Shown: positions 24,367 to 32,610, numbered from the stretch's first letter. The stretch is 36,176 nt of DNA from CAYXWH01 sp964468755 (GCA_964468755.1 CAYXWH010000009.1:1-36176), one strand, 5' to 3'. Program-made: numbers and translations. The notes: generated by a model from the sequence alone, not told the origin.

Positions 24367-25670
24367 GCCTGGCTTTAGTGGGCGTTATTGGCGTATGTGT
24401 GCTTTTTGTGCTTATCTTCTTAAATATGCCGGTAGGCCTTGCCTTGGCTATGGTCGGGTTCATCGGGCTGGGGGTGGTCAGAGGTGTGGACCCGGGACTG
24501 TCTGTCCTCGGTATGCAGTACTTCCGGACGGCATCCTCATATGTTTTCAGTGTCATTCCACTGTTCGTGGCGATGGGATTTCTTGCTTCCGAAGTGGGAC
24601 TGAGTGCGGATGGTTTCCACGCCATAAATAAATGGGTAGGGCACCGGCGTGGTGGTCTGGCAATGGCGACTACCGGCGCCTGTGCCATGTTTGCCGCGAT
24701 ATGCGGTGATGCCATCGCCACGGCGACCACCGTCGCCACGGTGGCGCTGCCCATAATGCGGAAGCATAAGTATGCCGACGTACTGTCTCTCGGCTGTCTG
24801 GCTGCCGGCGGCAATCTGGGTTTCTTAATCCCGCCCAGTCTCGGCTTTATTTTCTATGCCATTCTCACCGAACAGTCAGTCGGCACGCTGTTTATTTCCG
24901 GTATACTGCCCGGCCTGTTGCTTACCCTGCTCTTTATGATAACGATATGGGTCTGGGTCCGATTTAATCCCCGGGTGGCGCCACCGTCGCCGGCGGCAAG
25001 CTGGCGGGAAAGGCTGGCATCGTTGCGGAGGGTCATCGGCAGCCTGGTGATAATCTTAATAGTGCTGGGGGGCATTTACGGTGGTATTTTTACTCCCACC
25101 GAAGCGGCAGCAGTAGGGGTCTTTGGGGTTATCGTCCTTGGCCTGGTGTTCCGGCGATTGACCTGGCAGGGCTTTACCTATTCGCTTTTCGAAACGGCAA
25201 AGCTGGTGGGCAGGATTTTCATCCTCGTCACCGGAGCTATGGTCTTCAGCCGGTTTGTAACGGTTACCGAGATTCCCCTGCATCTGGCGGAAATTATCGG
25301 TAGACTCAGCATCTCGCCGTATATTGTATTGACGATTGTCCTGATATTCTATATCCTGATTGGTTTTATCATGGATATCATGTCGATTATCCTGCTGGCG
25401 GCGCCAATACTGCACCCCATACTGGTTGGACTTGGCTTTGACCCTGTCTGGCTTGCCGTAGTAACGATGGTTACCGTCCTGATGGGACACATCAGCCCAC
25501 CGGTGGGCATAGTCGTCTACGGGCTTAGCGGATATGTGAAGGATGTTTCAGTATTCCTCATATTCCGCGGAGCCCTTCCCTTCCTGATAGCGATGCTGGT
25601 CTGTCTGGCGATACTGGTTACTTTCCCGCAAATTTCGCTGCTGCTACCCAATTTAATGAGACCGGTGTGA
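24363..25670 (+). CDS. dctM: TRAP transporter large permease (DctM family)
   Basis: A 435-residue polytopic protein (about 12 helices) of the DctM family, the sodium-coupled transport channel of the tripartite system. Characteristic stretches are FLNMPVGLALAMVGFIGL, PLFVAMGFLASEVGLSADGF, the CGDAIATATTVATVALPIM loop (about residues 116-137), GGIFTPTEAAAVGVFG and MVTVLMGHISPPVGIVVYG. It is full length and coupled to the small permease by a 4-base overlap. The transported solute cannot be read from the sequence. Confidence 0.94.
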   Translation: MSLALVGVIGVCVLFVLIFLNMPVGLALAMVGFIGLGVVRGVDPGLSVLGMQYFRTASSYVFSVIPLFVAMGFLASEVGLSADGFHAINKWVGHRRGGLAMATTGACAMFAAICGDAIATATTVATVALPIMRKHKYADVLSLGCLAAGGNLGFLIPPSLGFIFYAILTEQSVGTLFISGILPGLLLTLLFMITIWVWVRFNPRVAPPSPAASWRERLASLRRVIGSLVIILIVLGGIYGGIFTPTEAAAVGVFGVIVLGLVFRRLTWQGFTYSLFETAKLVGRIFILVTGAMVFSRFVTVTEIPLHLAEIIGRLSISPYIVLTIVLIFYILIGFIMDIMSIILLAAPILHPILVGLGFDPVWLAVVTMVTVLMGHISPPVGIVVYGLSGYVKDVSVFLIFRGALPFLIAMLVCLAILVTFPQISLLLPNLMRPV

Positions 25671-25699
25671 GTGTGGTTATTTCAGGTTACTATATAACG

Positions 25700-25722
25700 C
25701 CTGGTTTTTACCCCGGGTTTTT
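25700..25722 (+). terminator. Weak terminator after the TRAP operon
   Basis: CCTGG (25700-25704) pairs with CCGGG (25713-25717, one G-U) over an 8-base loop and is followed by TTTTT. It lies in the 65-base gap between convergent operons. Confidence 0.4.
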
Positions 25723-25735
25723 ATTACTCGGCTGA

Positions 25736-26698
25736 CTATAAAGTAAATTGCCGGTAATCCGCTATTTTCGAGGTCCTGGGGACCGGTACCGGAATGCCCC
25801 TCACGTTGAGCGCCAGGCTGGCACCGCCGGCGATGACCAGGTACCTGAGCATGAAGCCGCCAATGAGGCCGATAATACCGGCGGCAAGGGTCAGCACCAG
25901 CATTGCCGCGGTCGCGGTTGCGGGCAGGGAGGTAAGATACATCTCAACCGCGAAGGGGACCACCAGTCCGGCTAGCACCACGCCGGCCCAGAAATGCGGG
26001 GCGAGGTTACCCTGCGTCACCACCCGTGCTGAACTCCTGGCGTCAGACCGCTGGTACATTTTGACCAGGTAGAAAGCGATAATGAGCGCCTCCACCAGTA
26101 TGATGAAGGTATCATAGCGTCCGAGTAGCATTAGTGGCTGCTCAAGAACTTGCCCGGCCGAAAACCCGTATATGGAGAGGTAGAGCGTCAGGCACATGGC
26201 GCCGGTTGATATGCCGGATACCAGGAAGAGCCCGGGCAGGAACCAGGGGTCCCAGAAGGCAATGGACTTGGCGGTACCCAGCACCATTCCGGTATAGAGG
26301 AGGGTGAGCACGGCAAATAGTGCCGTGATAATTCCCAGCGCAAGCTGGAGACCCGGCGCACCGGCGATTACGGTGAAGGGCCATATCAATGTCCCCAGAT
26401 AGATTAAGTCCAGTATCACGAAGGCGGTTATGATAATCGTCCCCCGCGCTATCCATGAAGTCCCCGGCTGTGAGAATACCAGCAAAGCCCGTGCCTTTTT
26501 ACCCAGGTCGATAACCAGAAAGATAATGCCGATAATTACCAGCGGTGCTCCCAGCAGGATGCCTATCCTTAACAGAATGGCGAGCTCAGGGACTACCTGG
26601 CTCACCACGAAGCCGGTGAGATAGGCTCCGGCACCGACACCTGCCAGAAAAAGGTAGGCGGCTACTTGCCATCCCCATACTTTTTGTGTGTCCGTCAT
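25736..26698 (-). CDS. NrfD/PsrC-type quinone-interacting membrane subunit
   Basis: A 320-residue membrane protein with about nine or ten hydrophobic helices, typical of NrfD/PsrC subunits that exchange electrons with menaquinone. Recognisable segments are GWQVAAYLFLAGVGAGAYLTG at the N-terminus, FSQPGTSWIARGTIIITAFV and DTFIILVEALIIAFYLV. It is the last gene of a three-gene minus-strand operon and overlaps the iron-sulfur subunit by ATGA; ribosome site GGAGGAG. The complex links the quinone pool to the molybdoenzyme upstream. Confidence 0.9.
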   Translation of the reverse strand: MTDTQKVWGWQVAAYLFLAGVGAGAYLTGFVVSQVVPELAILLRIGILLGAPLVIIGIIFLVIDLGKKARALLVFSQPGTSWIARGTIIITAFVILDLIYLGTLIWPFTVIAGAPGLQLALGIITALFAVLTLLYTGMVLGTAKSIAFWDPWFLPGLFLVSGISTGAMCLTLYLSIYGFSAGQVLEQPLMLLGRYDTFIILVEALIIAFYLVKMYQRSDARSSARVVTQGNLAPHFWAGVVLAGLVVPFAVEMYLTSLPATATAAMLVLTLAAGIIGLIGGFMLRYLVIAGGASLALNVRGIPVPVPRTSKIADYRQFTL

Positions 26699-27330
26699 CG
26701 CTGCTCCTCCGTGGCTACCCTTTGCTCGCTGGGCAGGTAATAGACCGAAGGCTTGGTATTCAGTTCCGGGTTGAGCACAAAGCCCTCTCTTTCCCGGATG
26801 AGCCGGGAAACCTCGCTGTCGGGGTCATCCATGTCTCCAAAGAAGCGGGCGCTGGTAGGACAGGATACCACGCAGGCCGGCTGGAGACCCTGCTCAACCC
26901 GCTCCAGGCAGAAGTCACATTTTTGAACGGCACCCATTTCATTCTTGTCCAGGTTTAACTCCTCGTAGGCGGTAACGTAGTTCGGGTAGTAAGTGCGCAC
27001 TTTATCCAGGAAGTATCGTGCCGCGTAGGGGCAGGCTACCATGCAGTAGCGGCAGCCGATACATTTATCATAATCAATGGTCACAATACCATCGTCGCGC
27101 CGATGTGTCGCCCCGGTGGGGCACACCTTCTCACACTCCGGCTCTTCGCAATGCATGCAGGTTATCGGCAGGAAGTTAATCCGGCTGTTGGGATATTTAC
27201 CCGACTCATACTTCAATACCCGGTTCCACATTATTCCCCGTGAGGTAGCATGCTCCGCCTTACAAGCTATGGAACACGTATCGCAGCCGATGCATCTTCT
27301 CAGGTCTATCACCATGCCGTACTTGGTCAT
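26695..27330 (-). CDS. Four-cluster [4Fe-4S] electron-transfer subunit (PsrB/DmsB-like)
   Basis: A 211-residue ferredoxin-type subunit with four cysteine groups for four [4Fe-4S] clusters: CIGCDTCSIAC near residue 13, CMHCEEPECEKVCP, CIGCRYCMVACP and CDFCLERVEQGLQPACVVSC. It passes electrons between the molybdopterin subunit and the NrfD membrane subunit. It overlaps both neighbours by 4 bases and has its own AAGGAG site. Neither it nor the catalytic subunit carries a Tat signal, so the peripheral part may face the cytoplasm. Confidence 0.93.
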   Translation of the reverse strand: MTKYGMVIDLRRCIGCDTCSIACKAEHATSRGIMWNRVLKYESGKYPNSRINFLPITCMHCEEPECEKVCPTGATHRRDDGIVTIDYDKCIGCRYCMVACPYAARYFLDKVRTYYPNYVTAYEELNLDKNEMGAVQKCDFCLERVEQGLQPACVVSCPTSARFFGDMDDPDSEVSRLIREREGFVLNPELNTKPSVYYLPSEQRVATEEQR

Positions 27331-30011
27331 TGTGCTCTCCTTGTAGCCCCCGCTCGATATACTTTCACTCGCGGACCGATATTTATCCCGCCGTGTACCG
27401 GGTCAATCCCGGAGTCCTGGTTCCCGGATATGAGTATATTGAAGTAAGGGCCTTCTCTGGCATAGGGACACATCATCATGGTGCTGCTGCCGTAACAGGC
27501 CGGTACGCCCACTACCTCGGGGTGAATAAGCTCGGTCAACCGGAGCTTCCCGTTGGTACTTCCGTACATCGACTCCACCCGGACTTCATCTTCGTCCTTG
27601 AGGCCTTTCTTCCGGGCAGTTTCGGAGTTTATCCATATATAGAGTTCGTACGGGTCAATTTCGCGCAGCTCGGACAGCCAGGCGTTTTCCTGGGTGTTGC
27701 CGGTGCCGAAGGGCATAAAGTTGGTCTTCCAGTTAATAGCCCACAAATCGTACTCAGGGGGCGCCTCATCCCGGTAATTGGGTACCCAGTAAGGAATAGC
27801 CTGAAAATAATTGAAATAGTCCTCCTGGTTGCTCAGCGCCGGAATAGTTATGTTATTCTCTTTGAGGTTCGCCGTCATTCGGTCGCCCGATTCCTTCAAT
27901 TTATTGAAATAGATAGGGAACCGCGTCTTATTGTCGGGGTAATAATAATAGTTGTAGCCCCGTTTCCCGGTGGCATCCCACTTATAGATAACCCCGTGCT
28001 CCAGCAAATGGTCAAAACCGTACTCCTGGCCCCAGAACTGCTTTATTCTCCGGTCCAGCACCTGTTCGATGGTATATTTTTCATTCAGATCGAGCTTGTT
28101 TTCACCTTCGAGACGGAACGCCTGGTTCGCCTGGTCGTTGAGGCCACCGGGCCCCCTGAGGAAGCCGCCGTGGTCAGCTATCTCGATTAATGAGTCATCC
28201 ATGAGCCTGGCGTTAAACAGTTGGGGTACCCCGTTACGACCCAGGGTGATAATCAGGCCACGGATACTATCATCAATGTTCTGGTGGGTGGTCATATGCT
28301 GCAGGAATCGGACGTATCTGCGCTCCAGGAAATGGGGCTCGGGGAGCACGATGTCGGACATCATGGCGGACTCATCGAAGTTGACCGCGAAGGATACGAT
28401 AAACGGGACCTTGCGAAAGGCGTCAATAAGCAGGCCCCGGTCACCGGTAGCGCGTATGGAGTTGGCGCCGCAGAGCAGCATCGCCTCAAGCTCATAGTTG
28501 AGGTAATACTTCTCCGGTTCCATCACCGCTCGGGCCAGGAGGTGGGGGGTGGCGTGGGCATGCGGGTAGAACTCATACACGCCTACATGGTCCGGCGGAT
28601 ATTTGAAGGGTACGCCGATGGCTTCCTCAATTGGGGTTACGATACCGTCCGCATCGGGCTTGAGGATGTGAGTCCCGGGCCCGGGACCCCGGTTTCCGGT
28701 CACACCGCCGGGTACCTCCAGGCTGCCTACCAGCAGGTTGATAATCTTGCCCGCCAGGTCGAAGTAGGTACCGTTTTTGTGGGAGACAGCCCCTCGGCCG
28801 GAGCCGGTAAACTGGGCGGGTCTAAAGGGAAACTCGAAACCGTCGATAGTGATGGTGCTGCCAATCCGGGCATGCTCCACGAACTCCCGGGTTACCTCGC
28901 GGATGATAGCCGCCGGAACCGTGGTGATTGCCTCCGCCCACTCCGGCGTGTAGTCCTGCATGCGTTTCTTTATCAACTGGAGCGCCGGTCTGGCGGTTAC
29001 CCCTTCCACCCGGTACTCGCCTTCCAGGGCATAGTCCTTGATGGACGGGTCGTCAAAGGTCTTGCCGCGGTTGTCAACCGGGTCCCAGGTGAGTGGCTTA
29101 CCGGTAGCGCTGTCCCGGACATAGTAGCCGTCGGAGCCGATGAGGTAGGGGCCGTTGGTGCGGTTCTTCACCGACCACTCGTCGAATTTCCTTATCTCGT
29201 AGAGGATGACGTGTATCATCGCCAGGGCGAAGGCTAGATCGGTACCCGGTATGATGGGAATCCAGCGGTATGCCTTGGCAGCTTCGGGGGAGAAGCGCGG
29301 GTCAATCACTATTAGCTTCATGCCCCGCTCGATAGCGTTGATAAAGCGGTCACTGCAATGCGTGGTACCGACATTAGGGCCCAGTGTCCTGCCCGGTGAG
29401 ATACAATAGTCGCAGTACTGCAAATCAGTAATAGCCTCACTATGCTGGGCGTGTACCAGGTTGGAAGCGTAGTGGATGGCGCAGAGGGGACGGGAAAATA
29501 TCATATTCGGGGTCCCGAATGCTTTGGTGAAGACAAATTCACCGGGGCCCGGTTTCGGCGATCCCTTGGCGCTTATCAGAGTTCCTTCCGAGGCGCCGAA
29601 ACCCCACCATACCGCCAGCTTTCTCGGGTCTTCCTTTCTAATCTTGCTGAACCTTTCGCCGATGGTTCGATACGCTTCTTCCCAGCTTATCTCCACCCAC
29701 TTCGGGTCGACGTCAGGGCCCTTTTCCGGATTGGTGCGCTTCAGTGGCGCCTTGACGCGGTAAGGGTTGTACAGTCCCATGATGCCGGCAATCGCCCTGA
29801 TGCATACCTTGCCCTTGTTGAGGGGACTGTCCGGGTTGCCTTCAATATTGGTGACCACTCCATTCTTGAGATAGAGCCTGGCACTGCAATCAGCCTGCAT
29901 ACAGCCGGTGCAGTAGCTATAAATCCACCCGTTTTGCGGGTCTTCAGCGGGCATGGGGGTGCCCGTCATTACCCTGGCTGCCGGTTCACCGTCCGCATGC
30001 ATATCTGACAT
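27327..30011 (-). CDS. Molybdopterin oxidoreductase catalytic subunit with N-terminal [4Fe-4S] site
   Basis: An 894-residue DMSO-reductase-family enzyme. The N-terminal motif C34-x2-C37-x4-C42-x27-C70 (YCTGCMQADC ... GKVCIRA) binds a [4Fe-4S] cluster. It is followed by NPYRVKAPLKR and ISWEEAYRTIGERF, the FSRPLCAIHYASN region where C177 is the likely molybdenum ligand, and the C-terminal molydopterin-dinucleotide-binding domain (WINSETARKKGLKDEDEVRV). It forms a complex-iron-sulfur-molybdoenzyme with the two downstream genes. No twin-arginine signal is present at the N-terminus (MSDMHADGEPAARV), unusual for this class. The substrate is unknown: polysulfide, thiosulfate, tetrathionate, arsenic and organic oxides are all possible by family. 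Ribosome site AAGGAG. Confidence 0.9.
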   Translation of the reverse strand: MSDMHADGEPAARVMTGTPMPAEDPQNGWIYSYCTGCMQADCSARLYLKNGVVTNIEGNPDSPLNKGKVCIRAIAGIMGLYNPYRVKAPLKRTNPEKGPDVDPKWVEISWEEAYRTIGERFSKIRKEDPRKLAVWWGFGASEGTLISAKGSPKPGPGEFVFTKAFGTPNMIFSRPLCAIHYASNLVHAQHSEAITDLQYCDYCISPGRTLGPNVGTTHCSDRFINAIERGMKLIVIDPRFSPEAAKAYRWIPIIPGTDLAFALAMIHVILYEIRKFDEWSVKNRTNGPYLIGSDGYYVRDSATGKPLTWDPVDNRGKTFDDPSIKDYALEGEYRVEGVTARPALQLIKKRMQDYTPEWAEAITTVPAAIIREVTREFVEHARIGSTITIDGFEFPFRPAQFTGSGRGAVSHKNGTYFDLAGKIINLLVGSLEVPGGVTGNRGPGPGTHILKPDADGIVTPIEEAIGVPFKYPPDHVGVYEFYPHAHATPHLLARAVMEPEKYYLNYELEAMLLCGANSIRATGDRGLLIDAFRKVPFIVSFAVNFDESAMMSDIVLPEPHFLERRYVRFLQHMTTHQNIDDSIRGLIITLGRNGVPQLFNARLMDDSLIEIADHGGFLRGPGGLNDQANQAFRLEGENKLDLNEKYTIEQVLDRRIKQFWGQEYGFDHLLEHGVIYKWDATGKRGYNYYYYPDNKTRFPIYFNKLKESGDRMTANLKENNITIPALSNQEDYFNYFQAIPYWVPNYRDEAPPEYDLWAINWKTNFMPFGTGNTQENAWLSELREIDPYELYIWINSETARKKGLKDEDEVRVESMYGSTNGKLRLTELIHPEVVGVPACYGSSTMMMCPYAREGPYFNILISGNQDSGIDPVHGGINIGPRVKVYRAGATRRAQ

Positions 30012-30110
30012 CGCTGTCTCCTTCAGATATTTCGCTTATGTTATCATGTTTTACCCGCACGTTCAAACAAAGTGAACTGAGCTTGAACCCCGCATCTCGT
30101 TGGAGTGTTC

Positions 30111-30140
30111 TTGACAGTGCCGTGGCAGTGCTCGTAGAAT
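30111..30140 (+). promoter_or_regulatory. Sigma-70-type promoter of the GYD gene
   Basis: Perfect TTGACA (30111-30116), an 18-base spacer and TAGAAT (30135-30140), about 48 bases before the ATG at 30189. It lies in the divergent spacer from the molybdoenzyme operon. Confidence 0.6.
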
Positions 30141-30188
30141 AGCTTACTTACCGGAAAACGGGAAAAACTGGTTGATGAGGAGGTTGTC

Positions 30189-30485
30189 ATGGCTACGTAT
30201 GTCACATTCTTCGGTTATACGGAGCAGGGTATACGGGACATAAAGGACAGTCCTGCCCGGGTTGAAGCCGCTAAAAAGACCTATCAGGATATGGGTGTGA
30301 AGGTCAAAGATTTCTATCTGGTGATGGGTCTGGGCCGGTACGACACCATGTTTATAGTGGAAGCGCCGGATGATGAAACCATAGCCCAGGCATCTCTCAA
30401 GGTAGGTTCTCTTGGCTACGTGCGTACCGATACCCATCGGGCTTTCAGTGAGGAAGAGTTCGGTAAGATTGCGTCTCGTTTGTGA
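30189..30485 (+). CDS. GYD-domain protein
   Basis: A 98-residue cytoplasmic protein of the GYD family (dimeric alpha/beta-barrel-like fold), named for the conserved G-x-YD seen here as VMGLGRYDTMFIVEAPDDET. Other family features are the start YVTFFGYTEQGIRDIKDSP and a C-terminal YVRTDTHRAFSEEEF. Members occur singly in many bacteria without an assigned activity. Ribosome site GAGGAGG and a good upstream promoter support the start. Confidence 0.88.
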   Translation: MATYVTFFGYTEQGIRDIKDSPARVEAAKKTYQDMGVKVKDFYLVMGLGRYDTMFIVEAPDDETIAQASLKVGSLGYVRTDTHRAFSEEEFGKIASRL

Positions 30486-30626
30486 TGTTGTTTATGGGCT
30501 TTGCCGCATCGTTGATGACAGAGCTCAGGAACAGGCTTTACCGCGGCTGGTACTACGGGCGCCGGGGGCCTTGTCCCAATTAAGGAATGCAACCGTCATC
30601 AGGTAAGGCAATCCGTGGCTAATAAG

Positions 30627-30645
30627 AGGAAGCCGCTTGCCTCCT
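30627..30645 (-). terminator. Hairpin downstream of the one-helix membrane gene
   Basis: AGGAAGC (30627-30633) pairs with GCCTCCT (30639-30645, one G-U) around a CGCTT loop. On the minus strand it follows the stop at 30692 by about 45 bases and is trailed by CTTATTAG, a poor U-tract. A near copy is at 31549. Confidence 0.45.
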
Positions 30646-30691
30646 TTCGGGTTGTGATATAGTTTTCAAATTATTTTTCGGTCAGAGGCAG

Positions 30692-30856
30692 TTATTCCTT
30701 ATTTTTGCCCGGTTCCTTTCCCCTGGCAAATGCCTTGGCACGCTTGCTAATCTCATCAGCTTTGGCGAGCAGCCAGATCATGGTGCCCAGGCAAATAAGA
30801 AAAATGCCAACTCCAACAGGTCCAGGCCATCCCAGTATTAAAAACAAGTTGTCCAT
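30692..30856 (-). CDS. One-helix small membrane protein
   Basis: A 54-residue protein: MDNLFLILGWPGPVGVGIFL opens a single membrane helix (about 4-30), followed by a basic cytoplasmic tail (KRAKAFARGKEPGKNKE). The ATG at 30856 is chosen because AGAGGAGG lies just upstream and a consensus promoter lies 30 bases before it; a longer in-frame start at 30913 falls inside that promoter. Function unknown. Confidence 0.65.
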   Translation of the reverse strand: MDNLFLILGWPGPVGVGIFLICLGTMIWLLAKADEISKRAKAFARGKEPGKNKE

Positions 30857-30884
30857 TCTCTGCCTCCTCTGGTTATTATCGGGC

Positions 30885-30913
30885 ATTATATGGATATTGC
30901 CGAGCAAAGTCAA
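30885..30913 (-). promoter_or_regulatory. Strong sigma-70-type promoter of the one-helix membrane gene
   Basis: On the minus strand TTGACT (30913-30908), a 17-base spacer and TATAAT (30890-30885). The first transcribed base would fall near 30878, about 22 bases before the start codon. Confidence 0.7.
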
Positions 30914-31036
30914 AATGAGTGTCTCATCTGATGAACTTATGGAGTAACAGGTTATACGGGCTGACAGTGTCCGAATATTTCGAAATCAGCTTTTATTTTC
31001 ATAAAGCTGTCGGTGTGCCTGCTCGCAATAAATAAA

Positions 31037-31059
31037 GGGGGAGCCGTACCAGCTCCCCC
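31037..31059 (-). terminator. Rho-independent terminator of the ferritin-like gene
   Basis: GGGGGAGC (31037-31044) pairs perfectly with GCTCCCCC (31052-31059) around a 7-base loop. On the minus strand it is followed by TTTATTTATT and lies 28 bases after the stop at 31087. Confidence 0.85.
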
Positions 31060-31086
31060 GGTGTCTCTTATCGGCCCGGTTTTCCC

Positions 31087-31395
31087 CTAGCCTTTTTCCA
31101 GTTTCTCTATTTCCTCTTCTACTTCTTGCGCTCCTTCACGGTAAAATTTCTCCTCGTCCGGGGCAAGTTGCTTTAAAAGCCTGAGAAATTCCCCGGCGTG
31201 AACCCTTTCTTCATCGGCAATGTCCTGAAGCACGGCTATCGCCAGTTTATTATCGGTTGATTCGGCCAGCTGCATGTACAACTGTACGGCTTCATACTCG
31301 GCGGCCACCATAAACCGTACGGCGCGGACTAGCTCCTCATGGGTCAGCTTGCGGTTATTGTTCAGACCCGAAAACGGCGCTCCAAAGTCAGGCAT
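31087..31395 (-). CDS. Ferritin-like diiron protein (rubrerythrin/encapsulated-ferritin-like)
   Basis: A 102-residue two-helix-per-chain ferritin-like protein. LTHEELVRAVRFMVAAEYEAVQLYMQ supplies one metal-binding Glu, and DEERVHAGEFLRLL provides the ExxH pair. This resembles the short ferritin-like cargo domains that dimerise to build a diiron site and are often packaged in encapsulins. No encapsulin gene is in the window. It likely oxidises or stores iron, or scavenges peroxide, in an anaerobe. The ATG at 31395 (protein MPDFGAPFSG) has AAAGGGG upstream; a start at 31437 would add 14 residues. Confidence 0.8.
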   Translation of the reverse strand: MPDFGAPFSGLNNNRKLTHEELVRAVRFMVAAEYEAVQLYMQLAESTDNKLAIAVLQDIADEERVHAGEFLRLLKQLAPDEEKFYREGAQEVEEEIEKLEKG

Positions 31396-31485
31396 GATTA
31401 AAACCCCTTTCTTACTGACATATTTCCCTGGCATCAACTTTCGTGCTTATCAGCCATGATTTTTGAAGGAAATCTCCAGTCTCGA

Positions 31486-31540
31486 TGGTGGGTGGTAGAT
31501 GACTTGAACCTGCGACTTCCTGCGGGTAAAGCACTTCTGA
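31486..31540 (-). pseudogene. Decayed 3' half of a tRNA (Val-UAC-like)
   Basis: On the minus strand the stretch ends with ACCACCCACCA (acceptor 3' strand, discriminator base and CCA). Before it comes GTCGCAGGTTCAAGT, a near-canonical variable-region/T-arm start, and an anticodon-arm-like TGC-TTTACCC-GCA. The second T-stem strand (CATCT) no longer pairs, and the D-arm and 5' half are absent. It therefore cannot be a working tRNA. It may be a remnant or an attachment-site scar. Confidence 0.5.
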
Positions 31541-31548
31541 TAAAAGGC

Positions 31549-31570
31549 GGAGGCCGCTTGCCTCCTTTCT
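31549..31570. repeat. Second copy of the GCCGCTTGCCTCCTTTC hairpin element
   Basis: GGAGGC (31549-31554) pairs with GCCTCC (31560-31565) around CGCTT. The 17-base block GCCGCTTGCCTCCTTTC is identical to that in the hairpin at 30627-30648. Here it sits at the predicted transcription start of the ferritin-like gene; there it sits after a stop codon. Confidence 0.6.
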
Positions 31571-31577
31571 GGCTTAT

Positions 31578-31607
31578 ATATTACGTCTGAGATATCGTTC
31601 AAGTCAA
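31578..31607 (-). promoter_or_regulatory. Promoter candidate for the ferritin-like gene
   Basis: On the minus strand TTGACT (31607-31602), an 18-base spacer and TAATAT (31583-31578). The transcript would start near 31571 with the duplicated hairpin and run through the tRNA remnant before the ATG at 31395. Confidence 0.5.
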
Positions 31608-31624
31608 TATTTTTAAACCAATAA

Positions 31625-31645
31625 GGGGGAGCCAATCGCTCCCCC
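31625..31645 (-). terminator. Orphan terminator-like hairpin
   Basis: GGGGGAGC (31625-31632) pairs with GCTCCCCC (31638-31645) around CAATC. On the minus strand it is followed by TTATTGG. The stem is identical to that of the terminator at 31037, but no minus-strand gene lies upstream of it in the window, suggesting a lost gene or a mobile terminator copy. Confidence 0.6.
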
Positions 31646-31866
31646 ACTTCTAAAAAGCAGGACCAGAGTTACGTGGCAGAAGCATGCTCAGAATGCCCGA
31701 CGCTTCCAGGTAAAAACAGGCGATTAAAATGTCATAATTTCGTAACTTTTTCCTCGGGTATTATATAACTCTGTCATCGCTGATTTACTAATATTGCTGG
31801 TGTATCTCAAAATGTCTGAGAGAAGGGACACTATTTGAAAATGGTCAAGCAAAGGAGGTACCGGTT

Positions 31867-32394
31867 ATGACCGTGGAAAGATGGAGACCGAGATTGGGGT
31901 TAATTCCCTGGCAACCATTCAGAGAAATGGAAGACATGGGAAGACGCTTCGAGGATGTACTTGGCCGGTCGTTTATGCCAGCATGGAGACGCCTTCCTTT
32001 AGAGGAGCGGGGGTGGATGCCTTCCATAGACGTGTTCGAGAAAGAGGACAAGTACGTAGTGAAGGCTGAATTACCGGGTATCAAGGAGGAGGACGTAGAT
32101 ATCTCGGTAGTCGGTGATACCCTCACCATAAAAGGGGAGCGAAAGGCTGAGACTGAAGTCAAGGAAGAAGACTATCACTGCTGCGAGCGTTCCTACGGCA
32201 GCTTTTTCCGTTCGATAGCTCTGCCCTCTGACGTAGATGCGGAGAAGATTGAAGCCAGTTATGAAGGCGGGGTCCTGGAGGTTAATCTTCCCAAAGCTGC
32301 CGGGGTTAAACCAAAGAAAATCACGGTAACGACCAGGAAACAGGTAGCCTCATCTGAAAAGCCGGCTAGGAGGAAACGAAAAGCTGTCAAGTAA
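31867..32394 (+). CDS. Small heat-shock protein, Hsp20/alpha-crystallin family
   Basis: A 175-residue cytoplasmic chaperone that holds unfolding proteins as large oligomers. The alpha-crystallin domain spans about 52-150: PSIDVFEKEDKYVVKAELPG, the GDTLTIKGERK strand, SYGSFFRSIALP and the signature ASYEGGVLEVNLPK. The N-terminal arm is Trp/Arg-rich and the C-terminal tail highly basic (KPARRKRKAVK), longer than usual. The ribosome site AAAGGAGGT precedes the ATG. No CIRCE element was seen upstream. Confidence 0.94.
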   Translation: MTVERWRPRLGLIPWQPFREMEDMGRRFEDVLGRSFMPAWRRLPLEERGWMPSIDVFEKEDKYVVKAELPGIKEEDVDISVVGDTLTIKGERKAETEVKEEDYHCCERSYGSFFRSIALPSDVDAEKIEASYEGGVLEVNLPKAAGVKPKKITVTTRKQVASSEKPARRKRKAVK

Positions 32395-32411
32395 CGTAAC
32401 GGGTTTATGTT
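32393..32411 (+). terminator. Weak hairpin at the end of the Hsp20 gene
   Basis: AACGTAA (32393-32399, overlapping the stop codon) pairs with TTATGTT (32405-32411, one G-U) around a 5-base loop, then ATTTGCTT. The stem is AT-rich and low stability. Confidence 0.3.
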
Positions 32412-32518
32412 ATTTGCTTCCAGACCCTCAGGTAGCGAAAAGACTGATATATAAAGGCTGGATTTGGTAAAGCATGACAAGGTCCCGGGCACTGCACCGG
32501 TAATAAAAAATAAAATTC

Positions 32519-32610
32519 AGGGGAGGTGTCAAACAGGGTCAATATAGTTACGCTCGTAGTAAGAATATGTGAAAGGTGAGCCAGCCAAAACTAAAAAAGG
32601 AGGAAGAGTC
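32519..32610 (+). promoter_or_regulatory. Leader with upstream Shine-Dalgarno-like block, copy 1
   Basis: GGGGAGGTG (32520-32528), then 8 bases, then GGTCAATATAG (32537-32547). This arrangement is repeated with identical spacing before the corrinoid gene at 34613. It lies 83 bases before the true start at 32611, which has its own AAGGAGG. No start codon follows the upstream block closely. Confidence 0.45.

Larger units (their letters stand above)
31396..31866. other. 471-base intergenic region rich in hairpins and remnants
   Basis: No protein gene is supported. It holds, from left to right, a decayed tRNA 3' end (31486-31540), a hairpin nearly identical to one at 30627, a minus-strand promoter (31578-31607), an orphan terminator-like hairpin (31625-31645) and the AT-rich upstream region of Hsp20. 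The mixture suggests a site of past insertion or deletion. Confidence 0.55.

Noticed and set aside
27330..30008. Long plus-strand frames (up to 338 codons) opposite the molybdoenzyme
   Set aside because: Products have no recognisable domains; the minus strand encodes a full, motif-complete enzyme coupled to its partner subunits.
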